Shown piece by piece: positions 34,674 to 46,274 of a DNA stretch of 64,000 nucleotides. The DNA comes from Dioscorea cayenensis subsp. rotundata (taxonomy: Eukaryota; Streptophyta; Magnoliopsida; Dioscoreales; Dioscoreaceae): positions 23,125,016 through 23,189,015 of the forward strand of contig NC_052475.1 of assembly GCF_009730915.1 (NCBI RefSeq), written 5' to 3'. Made by a program: the position numbers and the translations under genes. Numbering within the stretch: the first letter of the stretch is position 1; every line of letters begins with the position of its first letter. The notes under the pieces were generated by a model, which was given only the letters and a program-made list of their open reading frames with translations, did not search any database and had not been told where the DNA came from.

Positions 34674-37600
34674 ATGGGAGGAGAAAAAGGGGGAGCAGCA
34701 GTAGATAATGAGTGTGCTGGTGGTGGAGGTGATGAAAAGCAGGAGTTCCTTGGGGTGAAGTTGAGGAAGAGACTGACTCTTGGTTGGAAAGGTGGCCCAT
34801 GCACTCCAGTGCCCAACTGGAAGTTGGAGCCTGGTCCTTCCTTTGCTACTGCTGCTGCTTTGTCTGCTAGGAAGCTTGGAGCCAACCTCTGGGAGATGCA
34901 GGGCTTGTCAGAATCACCATTGATGAGCAGGAGAGGTGGCAAGGCTTCTAGGAGGAAGGATATGGAGCTTGTTGATGATGTTCCTGATCTGCCTGCAGTC
35001 AGTATAGTGATTTTCCTCTTTCTTTCTCTTTGGCTTTTGTGTTCACAGTTGTTTATTTTTTTTTTTTAAAATTACTGTGTTTCTTGGCTTTTAATGAGTT
35101 CCATTCGGTGGTTGTGCATCAATTGTCATGTTACTTTGCTGAGTTGGGAAAGAATGGGTTAATATCTAGGAAAGGATTTCCCCCATGAAAGAGGTGGATT
35201 GTGGAGAAGAATCAGATGGCAAAGTGATATCAGATGTTTCACCATTGGGAGAATAAATAATACATGCATATTCTTCATATTAATTGATTGTGTTTTAGAT
35301 TTGAAAGGTTTGAATGATAGGGGTTAAATTCTTTTCAATTGGATGCATTTGATGGCAGCTGTTGAGGAAGTACAGAGTTTGTAGTGGATAAGGAGTGTGA
35401 TTGATAGTTGCTTGTTTTGCCAGCTAGTTGTTTGATTACTTTCTCAATTTGCTAAAACAACAAACCATGTGCTGAACAATTGATTTATCTGATAAACAAA
35501 AGATGGAGAGAATTTGCAATTGAACTGATTACAGTGGAGATTAAAACTAAACTCATTTTTAAAGAAATATCTGAAACTTCCAGTGATTCATGCTGAGTCA
35601 GTAGAGCTGCATGTGGAGTCTTAAATCTGACATCGTTTGTTTATCTTAATTTAAGCATCAGGCTATTAATCAAGATGTGAATGTATAAGTTTTTAGATCA
35701 TTCTCTACATACCATAGGTGGAAGCTGAGCTAGAGCATTACTAGTTAGCAATCCCTCTATGATTTCAAGAGACTTGAAGTGTAAATATCACATTTCCTGA
35801 GTGACTGTAAGGCTTAATGAGAATGATCTTTGAGGCTTAATGAGAATGATCTTTGATCATTTTATTCTGTCTTGATGATAAACAACCCCCTGATTTCTCG
35901 ACTTCCATTATGTGGCTTTTCTTTTATTTTTGGCATTTTTTGCTTTGGAATAGCAATGTTAACTTGTAGAACCAATTATTCTCTATTTCAAACACACTGT
36001 TGTTAGTTCAACCAAGAAACTCTTGCATCCCTGGTTAATGCTGTTTTTCTTTATTTCCTACTTGCCATCTTTAAACTGCCTCCTATTTGTTCCAAGAGAG
36101 ATTTCTGATGCGGCAAACAACTTAATTTTGTTTTGATTTTTGTTTGAGCAACACTTATACTTGATTGATACTCTCTGCGTCAGTCACCTTCTTTGTATTG
36201 TTAATTGGCTGCCATCTTTATGTTCTTCACAGTCAATTTACAGACTTGAAGTCAAATTAGTATTATTAGTTTTCACATATGGAATTAATCATTCTTATTT
36301 CATTTTATCAGCGTCGAAGTGCTGGTAGTCCAAGGAGGCATGCTTCAAATGCATCTATTGAACACCATAAGTTAATTGAAAGTATTCGAGCAATGCAATC
36401 TGGATCTCCTGCAAGTTGTAGCTCAATGGAGGTGGTGAGTCTTTTGAACTTAAATGGCAGCTCTGATTGTCGATTTTGTGAGTGGAATAGATAAGAATGA
36501 AATGGCTAAATTTATGAAATATTGCATCCTACAGGTGACGCCTTTCAGTCAGCCTTTGAGCCCTGGCAGTTCTTTGGATTTCAAGGGAAGGCTTCAGGAC
36601 TCAGGATATAGCCTGAAAACATCGACGGAATTACTGAAGGTATTGAATTGGATTTGGAGACGGGAAGAACAACATGAATCCAATGTATCATTGGTGAAAG
36701 AATTAAAATTAGAGTTGCAACATGCTCGGAGACGGATACAGGAGCTAATGCAAGACCAGCAAGTGTATCGTAATGAAATGGATGATATGGTGAAGCAAGT
36801 TGCAGAGAACAAGCTATTTAGAAAAAATAAGGAACAAGACCGGCTTAAAGATATGATGCAATCAATAAGTAATGAACTTGAAGATGAGAAGAGGCTAAGG
36901 CGACGTTCCGAGAGTCTACATCGGAAGTTAGGCAAGGAGTTGTCTCAAGTGAAATTAGCATTTGCAGAATCTGTAGAAGATTTAGATCGCCAGAGGAAAA
37001 CCAATGTTCTTCTAGAGAACCTCTGTGATGAATTTGCGAAGGGCATTCGGGAGTACGAACAGGAGCTGCGAGCATTGAAGCAAAAAGCTAAAGGAGACTC
37101 TGACCATAAATTTGATCGGTTGGTACTTCATATGTCAGAGGCATGGTTGGATGAGCGATTGCAGATGGCTCAAGAAAATGGAGATATGAATGAAAAGGGA
37201 AGTATAACTGACAGATTAAGAGGTGAAATTAAAAACTTCTTTCGAGCTAGACTAGCCAACAATGCAATTGCTCATCCGAAAGATGGAAGAAAGGAGAGTA
37301 ATTTGAGGCGCCGTTCCCTTGAGTCGGTCTGCTTGAACAAGAGTGTCAGTGCACCTCAAGTTGCTGTTGCTGATGATGGTTCCACATCCAGTGACTTGCA
37401 CTGCTTTGAGCTCAATATGAACATGAACGATAGTGCAAAGCATGACCAGTCTAATCATCGTAGCGAGATTGCAGACATCTGTGAATCATTGTGGCAAAAG
37501 GATACAAAGTCACGGAATGTAAATAAGATGCAACTCAGAGAAAAAAAGCTCCTCAAAAGCAGGCGTTCATATACTGCTCCTGAAACTGGAGCAGGAGCTA

Positions 37601-38022
37601 ATCAGATTGAACTCGTAATGTCTGAGAACTTTGAGAAATATCATCTAAAAGAAGCTGGTTTACATGACAAAACCATCGATAACTCCATGAAGAACTCATC
37701 AGAGTGTTCAGATGGCTGCAAGGTTCACCCTTATGATGATCATGCTGAAGAGTCCAGAAACCATATCTCCTGGAGGGGTCATTTTGTTCCAGTTGGTGTT
37801 GGTGATGCTGGAGCAGATGTCCACACTGCATTTAGTCCTGTAAAGCAATGGGATCATCGACATGCATCTCCGGAGCTTGAAATATCTCAATGCTCATCAG
37901 AGTTACTGCCTGGTGTGAAAAAGAACGGCCTGAAGGCCAAGTTACTTGAAGCAAGGTTGAAGGGAAAGCATTCTCGAGTTAAAATGACAATGAAAATGAA
38001 GCAACAAACTGCAGTGTCTTGA
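34674..38022 (+). CDS. coiled-coil protein, USO1-like/At1g50660-At1g64180 family
   Basis: Plant-specific family annotated as intracellular transport protein USO1-like; biochemical role unknown. Three exons: 34674-34997, 36312-36434 and 36535-38022, all phase 0, giving 644 residues. The N-terminal basic region has RKRLTLGWKGGPCTPVPNWK and RRGGKASRRK. The middle has RRSAGSPRRHASNASIEHHK and the conserved SLDFKGRLQDSGYSLKTS. A long coiled coil follows (about residues 175-370: LLKVLNWIWRREEQHESN, then NKEQDRLKDMMQSISNELED, ENLCDEFAKGIREYEQEL), then LVLHMSEAWLDERLQMAQ. The C-terminal tail is variable and ends KMKQQTAVS. The intron 2 donor could be one codon earlier (GAG|GTGGTG); GTGAGT is preferred. 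The start is the first ATG matching the family; an upstream GTG-led extension is not used. Confidence 0.85.
35800..35860 (+). repeat. 22-bp tandem duplication in intron 1 of the coiled-coil gene
   Basis: AGGCTTAATGAGAATGATCT followed by TTG occurs twice in tandem around 35811-35856. It is a simple recent duplication with no evident function. Confidence 0.7.
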
Positions 38023-38356
38023 GGTATTCACTGATGTAAAAATCCTGCTTAAGTTTTGGTGTTCAGTGTATAGACTAGCTTTGTTTGTCACCATAATCCC
38101 TCCAAGTTCGTCCTGGTTTTCTGAATTGTTGCTTTGCTCTAGCAATTGAATTCTTCTCTGGTTTGATATGCTTAGAGATTGAGAAACCAAAGTGTTGCCT
38201 GTTAATATTTACTTACTGTAGTTTTTGAATGAAGTGATAGGAAAAAAAAAGCCAGAAACACTAAAAATCCATGGAACCAAAGAGTGTTGTTAAATTTTTT
38301 TCTTACATGATCAATATGGAAGTGCAATCAATTCCAAACAAAGATCCACTTTCATG

Positions 38357-39023
38357 CATAGTTATCAGACCTGGCTCGGGCATTGGCCCGGTCAAGGTTC
38401 TGGGTTACAGGTCAGTTGGTTCAACCATCGGGTTATTTGGGTCAATCCTGGGTTAATAAAAATATTTTAAAATATTATTTTAAAATTATAAATTAGTTTT
38501 TAAATTATATAATGTCATATCATAATAATATCCATGAATTATTAGTTATCAGATAAATAATTTGATGGAAAAAATGCAAAACAATTGTTAATCTTTGATC
38601 TGGAAGCAGTAGAAAAGGGGAAAAAAAGCTCAAACTTCACATAATACCAACACATAACAATTCACATAATACCAACACATAACAATACGCCAAAGTTCAA
38701 GCATCAACTAATTTACAATAAAAGTTTAAATTCATCATCAAAGTATTTAACCGAACTCAATCCAATATATAACTAAAGTTTAAAGTTGAAATTACAAATC
38801 AAACTGGGTCAATCGGTCTGACTAATGGGTCAACTGGTCTGATCGCCGGGCCAATCGATCTGACCGCCGGGTCAACCGGTTTAACCACCGGGTCAAAGCG
38901 GGTCAAGACGGGTCAGAACGGGTTGATTGTATACCCAGTCTAATTAAAGACCCGACCGATTGAAGCACCGGGTCACCAAGTTAACTGGTTTACCGCTGGA
39001 CCGGTCCGGGTTTGATAACTATG
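38357..39023. mobile_element. hAT MITE with 8-bp target duplication
   Basis: The terminal repeat is CATAGTTATCAGACCTGG on the left and the inverse on the right (CCGGGTTTGATAACTATG). It is flanked by the perfect 8-bp duplication CTTTCATG (38349-38356 and 39024-39031), diagnostic of hAT transposition. Both arms are rich in GGGTC/GACCC; the right arm holds a degenerate tandem array of GGGTCAACCGGTCTGACCGC-like units at about 38810-38935. The AT-rich centre has a 25-bp tandem duplication near 38637-38688. No transposase. It lies about 330 bases downstream of the coiled-coil gene. Confidence 0.92.
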
Positions 39024-39031
39024 CTTTCATG

Positions 39032-42000
39032 TTTCGCCTTAAGCGCGGCTTGGGTTAAAGTTATTATATTTTATTTAAAATTTAACAATTCATTAACATA
39101 TTATTTATAGCATCTCAAAAATAAGAAGCATGAGTCAGTGATGACTGTGCATACAAAAAAAATCCAAAAAATAAAAAAAATAGAAAAAAACCTGTCCTTT
39201 TGTGCTCCACATGTGTGTGTATATATATATATATTATTGCTGAAAAATCAAAAAGAAGCTTTTAAAAGATATTGGTTGATCCTTGTGGTATATTACGAAA
39301 ATCATGATTTTTTTTTTACACAAAATATATAAACAGAGGCAGGATTATATGAAATGATAACACCATGTCAGATTATATTCTCTAACAATTATAAATCACC
39401 ACATGGTCCACATCAGACTAAATAGGATTTTTAAATAACATGGATGACAAGTTGGCATCTATATCATTATTTTTTTTATAAGTTTTAAATTCAAATCGTA
39501 TAAAATCTTTAAATTTTTAAAATTGTAAACTCTACCTAAAACCCTAAAATTATATACCCATATAATATTAAAACTATACCCAAAATTATATAGCCAAAGC
39601 CCTAAACTCTTGGGGTTTACAATTTAGGGTTTCCAAAGGGGGTTTTCGGTTTAGCATTTACCGGTTTAGATAATAAAAAAAATTAATTTTTTTTAAAAAA
39701 ATTAAATTAAATTCTAATGTGGCAACTTATGATTTGAAAGGATAAAATCCTACGTAGTGTAATCATTTTAGTGAATCCTAATGCTATATAAATACTGGTG
39801 TTTTAATATAAACTTTTATAAATTTTTTTTACTATAGATGAACTATTAATTTATCCGTTGATATTAGATTTTTTTCGTAAAATATTCATATTTCTACTAA
39901 AAAGAAAAATTTGAATATATTAAAATATTAATTACATATGTGGGTAAATCCTTGTTCACTCTATTAAATAAAAAAACGTTGAACGTGGTTTATTTACAAC
40001 AACACACACTTTAACAACGTGGTGCCGTGGTGCTTGTAGTACTCAAGGAAATTATCTCTATATAAAAAACAAGTTGTTAAGCAGATTAGACGTAGCAATA
40101 ACAACTTACATGATTAATTAATCCACTAATAACAAAGCAAACAGAAAAAAAAATAAATTAAAATTTAAACAGTAATATTGAGACTAATATAATAAAGTTT
40201 TGAAGCACAATCCTGAGCAACTAGGGTTCTGACGCGTGGATGAACAACAGAGTCCATGAATATAATACGACCCCCTTGAATTGTGACCATACTTATAAAA
40301 CTTTTAGATCTTCACCTTCTTGGAAGATGGAGTATTAAGCTTATGGCAATGGCAATGGCTTCACTTAGCAACAGGGTCCTCCCTTTGTTAGGCAAGCACA
40401 CCAAACTAAGTCTTAAAGAAAGCAAACCTCCATCAAGAACATTTAAGAAAAAAAAAATTGGCAACTCTTGAGAGAGGTTTAATCATATGGTTCCCTCTTA
40501 GGGTTAGGGTTTTCATGTCACCTTGGAACTTGAAAGATTCCAGATGTTTTCCTCCTCACGTGTGGATCTATTTCCAAGAAAAGCATTCCAACCTTAACCT
40601 CATTTGGTGTCAAGTTGATGCTTGTTAAACAATGTTTAACTTTGCATTATTTATTAAGCATCTTTCAGTTTAAGTACTATTTTTTCACTTGTTAATTGGA
40701 CTTCTTAAAAAAGGGTTTTCAATCTATATTCTCTGTCGTACATTATGTACATGTTTTAGGGTTAGGGGTTTAACCAGTTGGATGCACACGCACACATTGA
40801 GGAAACTGACACCCATGAGGAAATGCAAACGCATCTTCATCTTGGTCAGATGCATTCATTCATTCATTCGTTTTCTTTAAAGCTGCAGTGATTTTTTAGT
40901 TCAAAACAAGCAAATATTTTTGTAATGATTCATAGTACAAGTTCACTGTTCTTCTTTCAAATGTTCATTTTATTAGTGGTTAAAAAGTAATGCATTGCCG
41001 AAATTTTGGATTTAATAACATATGATTCAATGACATGATAGCTAGTGTATTAATAAACATTTGATACAAGATTTTCATATCATATGTGCGCATATGTTAT
41101 ATTTATCTGAAAATTTTGATTTAATCCAAAAGACTTGAAGAAAATTTGGCTGAAAACAACAATTGAGGCATTACAATGTCATCAACAATCTCATGAATGG
41201 TTGTTATTACATTTGAAGTGCAGGAATATGATATGAATTCTGTGAAACATCAAGGAATAAATGAAGCTTCTAAGTTCCAAGTGTTTATCAAAAGCATTAT
41301 AAAGAACACATCGCTATCTATCTACACCTGCATATAAAAGGATCAAGTTAAAGAACACAAACATGAAATTTGAAAAGTTCAGAGACCTGAGATTTTATGT
41401 GACAAACTTATGCATAGACTGTAGTTATATATGATGCTCATAAAATGTGTGCATTTCATTGCTAATGTTAATTAAGCTACAGATTCTAAAAATACACTTT
41501 AGTTTGATGTTCAATTAATCATATGTAAAATCATGTCTTTACCAATGTTTTCTTAATATACCACTTTGTACATTCTGACATTGCAAATATGTCACTTAAT
41601 TACATGTCACTTAATTATTACATGAAATGTGTACTGCATATATATAGATGTGAAGATTTCATGATTATGTGAGGATTGTGTAATTAAAACTGTTTTAATA
41701 AAAGGGATCAATCATGGATGACAATATTAGATCTAAAGGAAGTTAACAAACCATGAATTGAGGAAGGGATAATTAATCTATGTTTTTATAAGTTCAAGAA
41801 CTCGTAGCCTATGTCTCCTTCAAGTAATTAATCAGACATAGAGCTTAATCTAGCACTACATTAACTATTTGGTAACATGAAAACAAACTAACTCTTCTGA
41901 CTTTCAAATTGTAAATCAAACACATATTACATATATACACCAATGAAGAGAAGTTGCATGAGTTACCAATTAATAAATAAAAACGAAGAACATTTCTATA

Positions 42001-42466
42001 ACAAACAAGAACTTCATATGCATTGCAAACAATGAAAACGTTTAGTCTGCAATCAAAAATGAGAACAGAACAACCATTTTTAGATTCAATCAATACTTTA
42101 AGTACAGAAAAATCTAAAAATTTGCATCAAACAAGACGAAAATTGCTCTCCAAACAATCAAAGGTCAATCACGAGAAGAACAATGCACATATAAAAAGGA
42201 TATAAAAACCTCATTACATACTCACTACCAAGAAAATACAACTAATTAAAAGCACATACATATGCATACAATCCTTCAAAGCAACAAAACTGCAGAGATA
42301 TATATAATCTAAGCACAAAGATGCAAATCCTATCAAAACATATCATGAAGATAGGTTAGCGGAAGATCACAAAGGCCAATAAAAAATAAGATAAATGTAC
42401 AACAGGGATAGCATTTACAATGTTGCAGACAAAGAGAAGAACAAAGAAAGCAAAGAACAAAAATAT

Positions 42467-42503
<37 letters not shown>

Positions 42504-42505
42504 CT
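39032..42505. other. intergenic, no supported protein gene
   Basis: AT-rich spacer. A decayed inverted pair around 39425-39755 (AAGTTGGCA block against its inverse) may be an old MITE, and telomere-like CCCTAAA repeats occur nearby (39540-39650). Short open frames at 40283-40471, 40689-40880 and 42023-42205 have no recognisable features. The last part may include the 3' portion of the MIR319 primary transcript. Confidence 0.5.
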
Positions 42506-42509
42506 TGCA

Positions 42510-42705
42510 TGGCTTGCAGACAAGGGAGCTCCCTTCAGTCCAAGCAAAGACAGCATAGGATCTAACTTAGCTCCTGCACCATTCACTCACTTACCAAGCA
42601 AACCCCTTCATTCTCTTACTTGGTATTTGGATGAATGGGTCAGCAGCTAACTAAACCCTACAGCCATCCATGAGTGGACTGAAGGAAGCTCTCTTTTCAA
42701 ATCTC
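42510..42705 (-). ncRNA. MIR319: MIR319 precursor
   Basis: The minus strand carries a MIR319 hairpin. The mature miR319 (starts TTGGACTGAAGGGAGCTCCC) is at 42523-42543 in the 3' arm. The miR319* strand (AGAGCTTCCTTCAGTCCACT) is at 42672-42692 in the 5' arm; the two pair along their length. The arms are joined by the long (~130-base) imperfect stem typical of the MIR159/319 class, containing GCTGCTGACCCATTC and GTGAGTGAATGGTGCAGGAG, which pair with each other. miR319 cleaves mRNAs of CIN-type TCP transcription factors and so controls leaf margin growth. The mature sequence matches the known miR319 exactly as I remember it. Confidence 0.96.
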
Positions 42706-43103
42706 ACTCTAAAACAAAATTAATCATTTAAACAACTTATAATACAAAACCTGCAAAACAATGAAGCCATGAAATAAAGGTTTTGTGATTTTTAAATTAA
42801 GATACATATAACATATATCATATATCTGGTTTGGTAAAGAAGAAGGAAGTTGGTGAAGAAGAAGAAAGGGAATAAAAATAAAAAAAAGAAAACAAAGAGA
42901 AGAGGGAAGCTGAGAAGTGGGAAGGGAGGAAAGAGAGATCTGATAGTAGATGTGGAGAAAGCGACACATGGGGGGAGAATAAAAGTATAAACAACTAGTA
43001 GAAGAAGTCGTAGTGCGAAAAAGTTGGAAAGGTGTAGGGTTCCCTCATCCACTCTCCATATTAAGCAACCCCATGGCCTAAAATGCTGCTGCATCTGAGG
43101 TCA

Positions 43104-43114
43104 TCTTATATAGC
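43104..43114 (-). promoter_or_regulatory. putative MIR319 TATA box
   Basis: On the minus strand GCTATATAAG lies about 410 bases upstream of the miR319* arm. It is followed by a GC-richer, purine-varied leader, consistent with the primary transcript starting near 43075. Inferred from position and sequence only. Confidence 0.5.
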
Positions 43115-43458
43115 ATGGGATGGAGCTGACTCCAGTGATCATCAGTATATGTATATATATATCTCAAAAAATTATTTCTTTCTAAATAATATTATTTGTC
43201 AAAATATTTTTTTAAGTCAATTCTTTATGCAATATTTGGGTTGGATGAGGAAAAAACTTTTGTAATATAAGGCATTATTTAAAAAAAAATTGTTTGAATT
43301 CGAGCCCTCTAAATCACAAGTAGTCACCAGCTGCGTAACTCACATCTTCTTAATTTAATCCATAATTAAAAATTAAAATTTTTAAAATTAGATGAAATTT
43401 ATAAAAAAAAAATGATATTAAAGCTGCAATGATCCTTGTGCTACCTCTACAATACTTA
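43115..43458. other. MIR319 upstream region
   Basis: AT-rich presumed promoter sequence of MIR319 (minus strand); no other feature is seen. Confidence 0.5.
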
Positions 43459-44127
43459 GGGTCCGTTTGATACGCACGATTTTAAGGGACAACACAACAC
43501 AACTTCTGTTGTTATGCAATTAATTTACAAATGAGACTGAAGTACATCTCAAATTACCCAATCGGTACAACATAACTTCTTAAATTTTTTTTTGTACCGC
43601 TAAAACCACGATACAAAAATTTCAGCGAAGAACATGACAATTTAATGACAAAATTGTCCCTATTTAAAATTAAAAATTATACTACTCATTACAAAAGTGA
43701 TAACATGATTTATTTATTTTATTTTATTTATTTATTTATTTATCTATTTAAAAATTTATTTATTTATTTGTCTATCAATTTATTTGGTTTTTAAGATTAA
43801 GATATTAATAAAAGTTCGTTTGTTGTGGATTAAATATTTTTAAAATTATGTTTTTTTAAATTTGTTGCTATATTGTTGGGCGTCGTAAAATTTGATAAAA
43901 TTTTTATAAAATATTATTGTATATTTTTTTATTATAAAACAAATATAGAATAGTAAAAAGGTATTATTATAATTTACTATTTTGTGTTCCATACTTATGC
44001 AAATCAAACATTAATCAACACAAAAAATTTTGTATTGTTTGATGAAAATCAAACATAGAACAACATAAGCACTTATGATATACTTTAGCTGCTTGTCTTG
44101 TTCTCCTTAACGAATCAAACAGACCCC
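43459..44127. mobile_element. PIF/Harbinger-like MITE
   Basis: The ends GGGTCCGTTTGATACGCACG and the inverse (AACGAATCAAACAGACCC) form an imperfect terminal repeat. TTA on the left and (C)TA on the right are consistent with a mutated 3-bp duplication. Further in, ACAACA-rich blocks on the left match TTGTTCT/TTGTATTG-type blocks on the right. The interior has ATTT-repeat low complexity at 43707-43775. No coding. Confidence 0.65.
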
Positions 44128-44975
44128 TAGTATGATACTAAGTGCAATTTCATTTTCCTCTTATCTCAAACAAAAGAGATTCAAATCTTTTCATAGTTTG
44201 CCCATAATTATTTTTTTAAAAAAATAAACTATAATTTTATTAAAAAAAAATACAAGCAACAGACGGATACAAAATTAAAATTATGTAAAAATAGATAAAA
44301 ATGAACATAAAAAAAACAATCTATGGTCTCTTGACCTATTGGTACTGGTCCCTTATATAAAATTTTTGTTTCGGGAAGATCCAAAATCAAAACCCACGTA
44401 AGATAAGGGGCACTATGCTTGTTGTCTAATGCAGATAGAAACAATATAAATAAATAATCATAATGATTAAACAGAAATATAGACCAAAGCAAGAATCTTA
44501 ACCAAATTAGGGTGTACCTATATTGCTCGTTGATTTGCTCAGATCACATGCTAAAACCTAAGAAACTCGAGACTTTTCTTTACCGTACTACTTAAAATTA
44601 AAAATACTCTCATTTCACTCCAATAAGATATTCTACATCATGATCCTAGTAGAAAGATCCCTAGTCTCCTTGAGTGAGTTACTATAAAGAGGACAGATTT
44701 GAAGACAGCTCTTCATTATCCTCTTTCGAAAACTAACATCTATGAACACTTGTTATTAATTGGGGCGCTACTAAGTAAGATAGCTGTGCATTATCCTCAC
44801 CTGGCATGTCATTGTAAAAGACGAAACAATGGCTCATTATATCCTCGTTCGACATTGAACTGACTTCAAATTATTTTGATACATGCATAATTATAGGTGA
44901 GATTGGTAATTTTCTTTTGATACATGCATATATATGGTATGTTCCTGACCTGACCTCACTTACATGCCATAAAGT
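44128..44975. other. intergenic, no supported gene
   Basis: AT-rich spacer; the open frame on the minus strand (44229-44492) is hydrophobic low-complexity and unlikely to be real. Confidence 0.55.
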
Positions 44976-44989
44976 TGCATTGAGCATAG

Positions 44990-45121
44990 TTTTTTTTTTT
45001 TTTTAATGAGAGAAAGAGCTTTTAGAGCTATTTTATTAATAAATTAAAAAAAATTTATAAAAGTTAAAAATTACAAACCAACAAACAAATAACAAATTAC
45101 AGCTATTTTATTAATAAACTA
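44990..45121 (-). mobile_element. short retroposon (SINE-like or truncated LINE)
   Basis: A 132-bp insert with an oligo(T) start (poly(A) on the minus strand) is flanked by the 14-bp duplication TGCATTGAGCAT(A/G)G at 44976-44989 and 45122-45135. Inside, a GCTATTTTATTAATAAA block occurs twice. It lacks the GGTTTATCCAC tail of the other retroposons here, so it belongs to another family. Confidence 0.8.
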
Positions 45122-45135
45122 TGCATTGAGCATGG

Positions 45136-45636
45136 TTTGACTCAATACTTGCTCTTTAACAGATGTTTGTCATCACAGTTGCTTCTCTTTCAGTGGTTCG
45201 CATTACTGTTTCCCCAGTTGCGTTTGCGCTATAATGGATCTTTTGAATGCATAATGTCAACTTGTTTTAGTTGTTTATTTAACAATAACAGTAATTTATT
45301 TTTTAAATACTTCAATAAAAATATTATATAACTGGCACAAATCATGTACATTTCAAGTATAAAACGAAGTTCTTGATATTTGCATAATGTGATCCATTAA
45401 CATGTGCAATCGTGTGCTATCGAGTATTTTATTAGTGAAATTAATTGAACAATACATTGTGTCTTTATTGTACATACACACTCCTTGTAATGCACAGATC
45501 TATACATCACCTGTTCATTACTCAATAACCCAAATTTAGGTCTGTTCGGATTCAAAATTCATTTGTTCAGATCTAGTTTTCTTTTAATCTAATGAATTTT
45601 AATTTTAATTACCTCAATGGGAGTACTAGTACTTAC
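45136..45636. other. intergenic
   Basis: AT-rich spacer without a recognised gene. Confidence 0.5.
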
Positions 45637-45834
45637 CTGGCCTTCTTTTCTCCTCTGATCATGTGATTTATAATTTTTACGATGGCTCAAAACTTCACAG
45701 GCGTATTGAATTTGAACCATGTCATCCTGTCTCCCTTTGCCCAAATATTCTCTTTCACCTTCTGCTAACTGTCTTTTCAAACCAAAAAGCCTGCTCCTCA
45801 CATTACCTCCACATGTTTTATAGCTTTTTTCCAT
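45637..45834 (-). CDS. possible first coding exon of an unrecognised gene
   Basis: On the minus strand an ATG-led frame of 66 codons ends at a consensus donor CAG|GTAAGT. The peptide is charged and Arg/Lys-rich (contains RSRLFGLKRQLAEGEREYLG and IQYACEVLSHRKNYKSHDQR). No downstream exon that continues it was found. It follows the stop of the Treslin-like gene by about 440 bases on the same strand. I do not recognise it; it could be a gene fragment or chance. Confidence 0.3.
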
Positions 45835-46274
45835 TATGTTAATGCTTACTTTATACTATATAATTGTTTTTAGAATTATATAAAGAAATCCAAACTAGTT
45901 TGAGAAATAAATTAAAAGTATAATTAGAAATAAATCATTATCATGTTTACTTTGCTGGTGAAGGGTAGCTGTGCAGCATTTACTTTTGTCTCTCTAGTCA
46001 TCTCAAAATGTCCCATCCATCCATTGATTAGTTGTTTACCATCAATGCTCTACTTTTTTTTCTTGATCTCTTTTGTTTGCTTCTCTTTGTTTTCTTATCA
46101 CCAGTATTACATTCCTTTGTTTTTCCACATCAATGGAAAATACAGTTTTCATAGATTAGAGACTTTGATATCAAATATACTTCACAATGCACTGCAAGTC
46201 TGCAAGAACAAAGCACACAACCTTTTTCAGTTATTTTTAACCATTTCCACAAAGAACCACAAGATGGATTGATG

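Noticed and set aside
39540-39650. CCCTAAA telomere-like repeats
   Set aside because: Only a few scattered, degenerate copies occur in AT-rich spacer; there is no interstitial telomere array.
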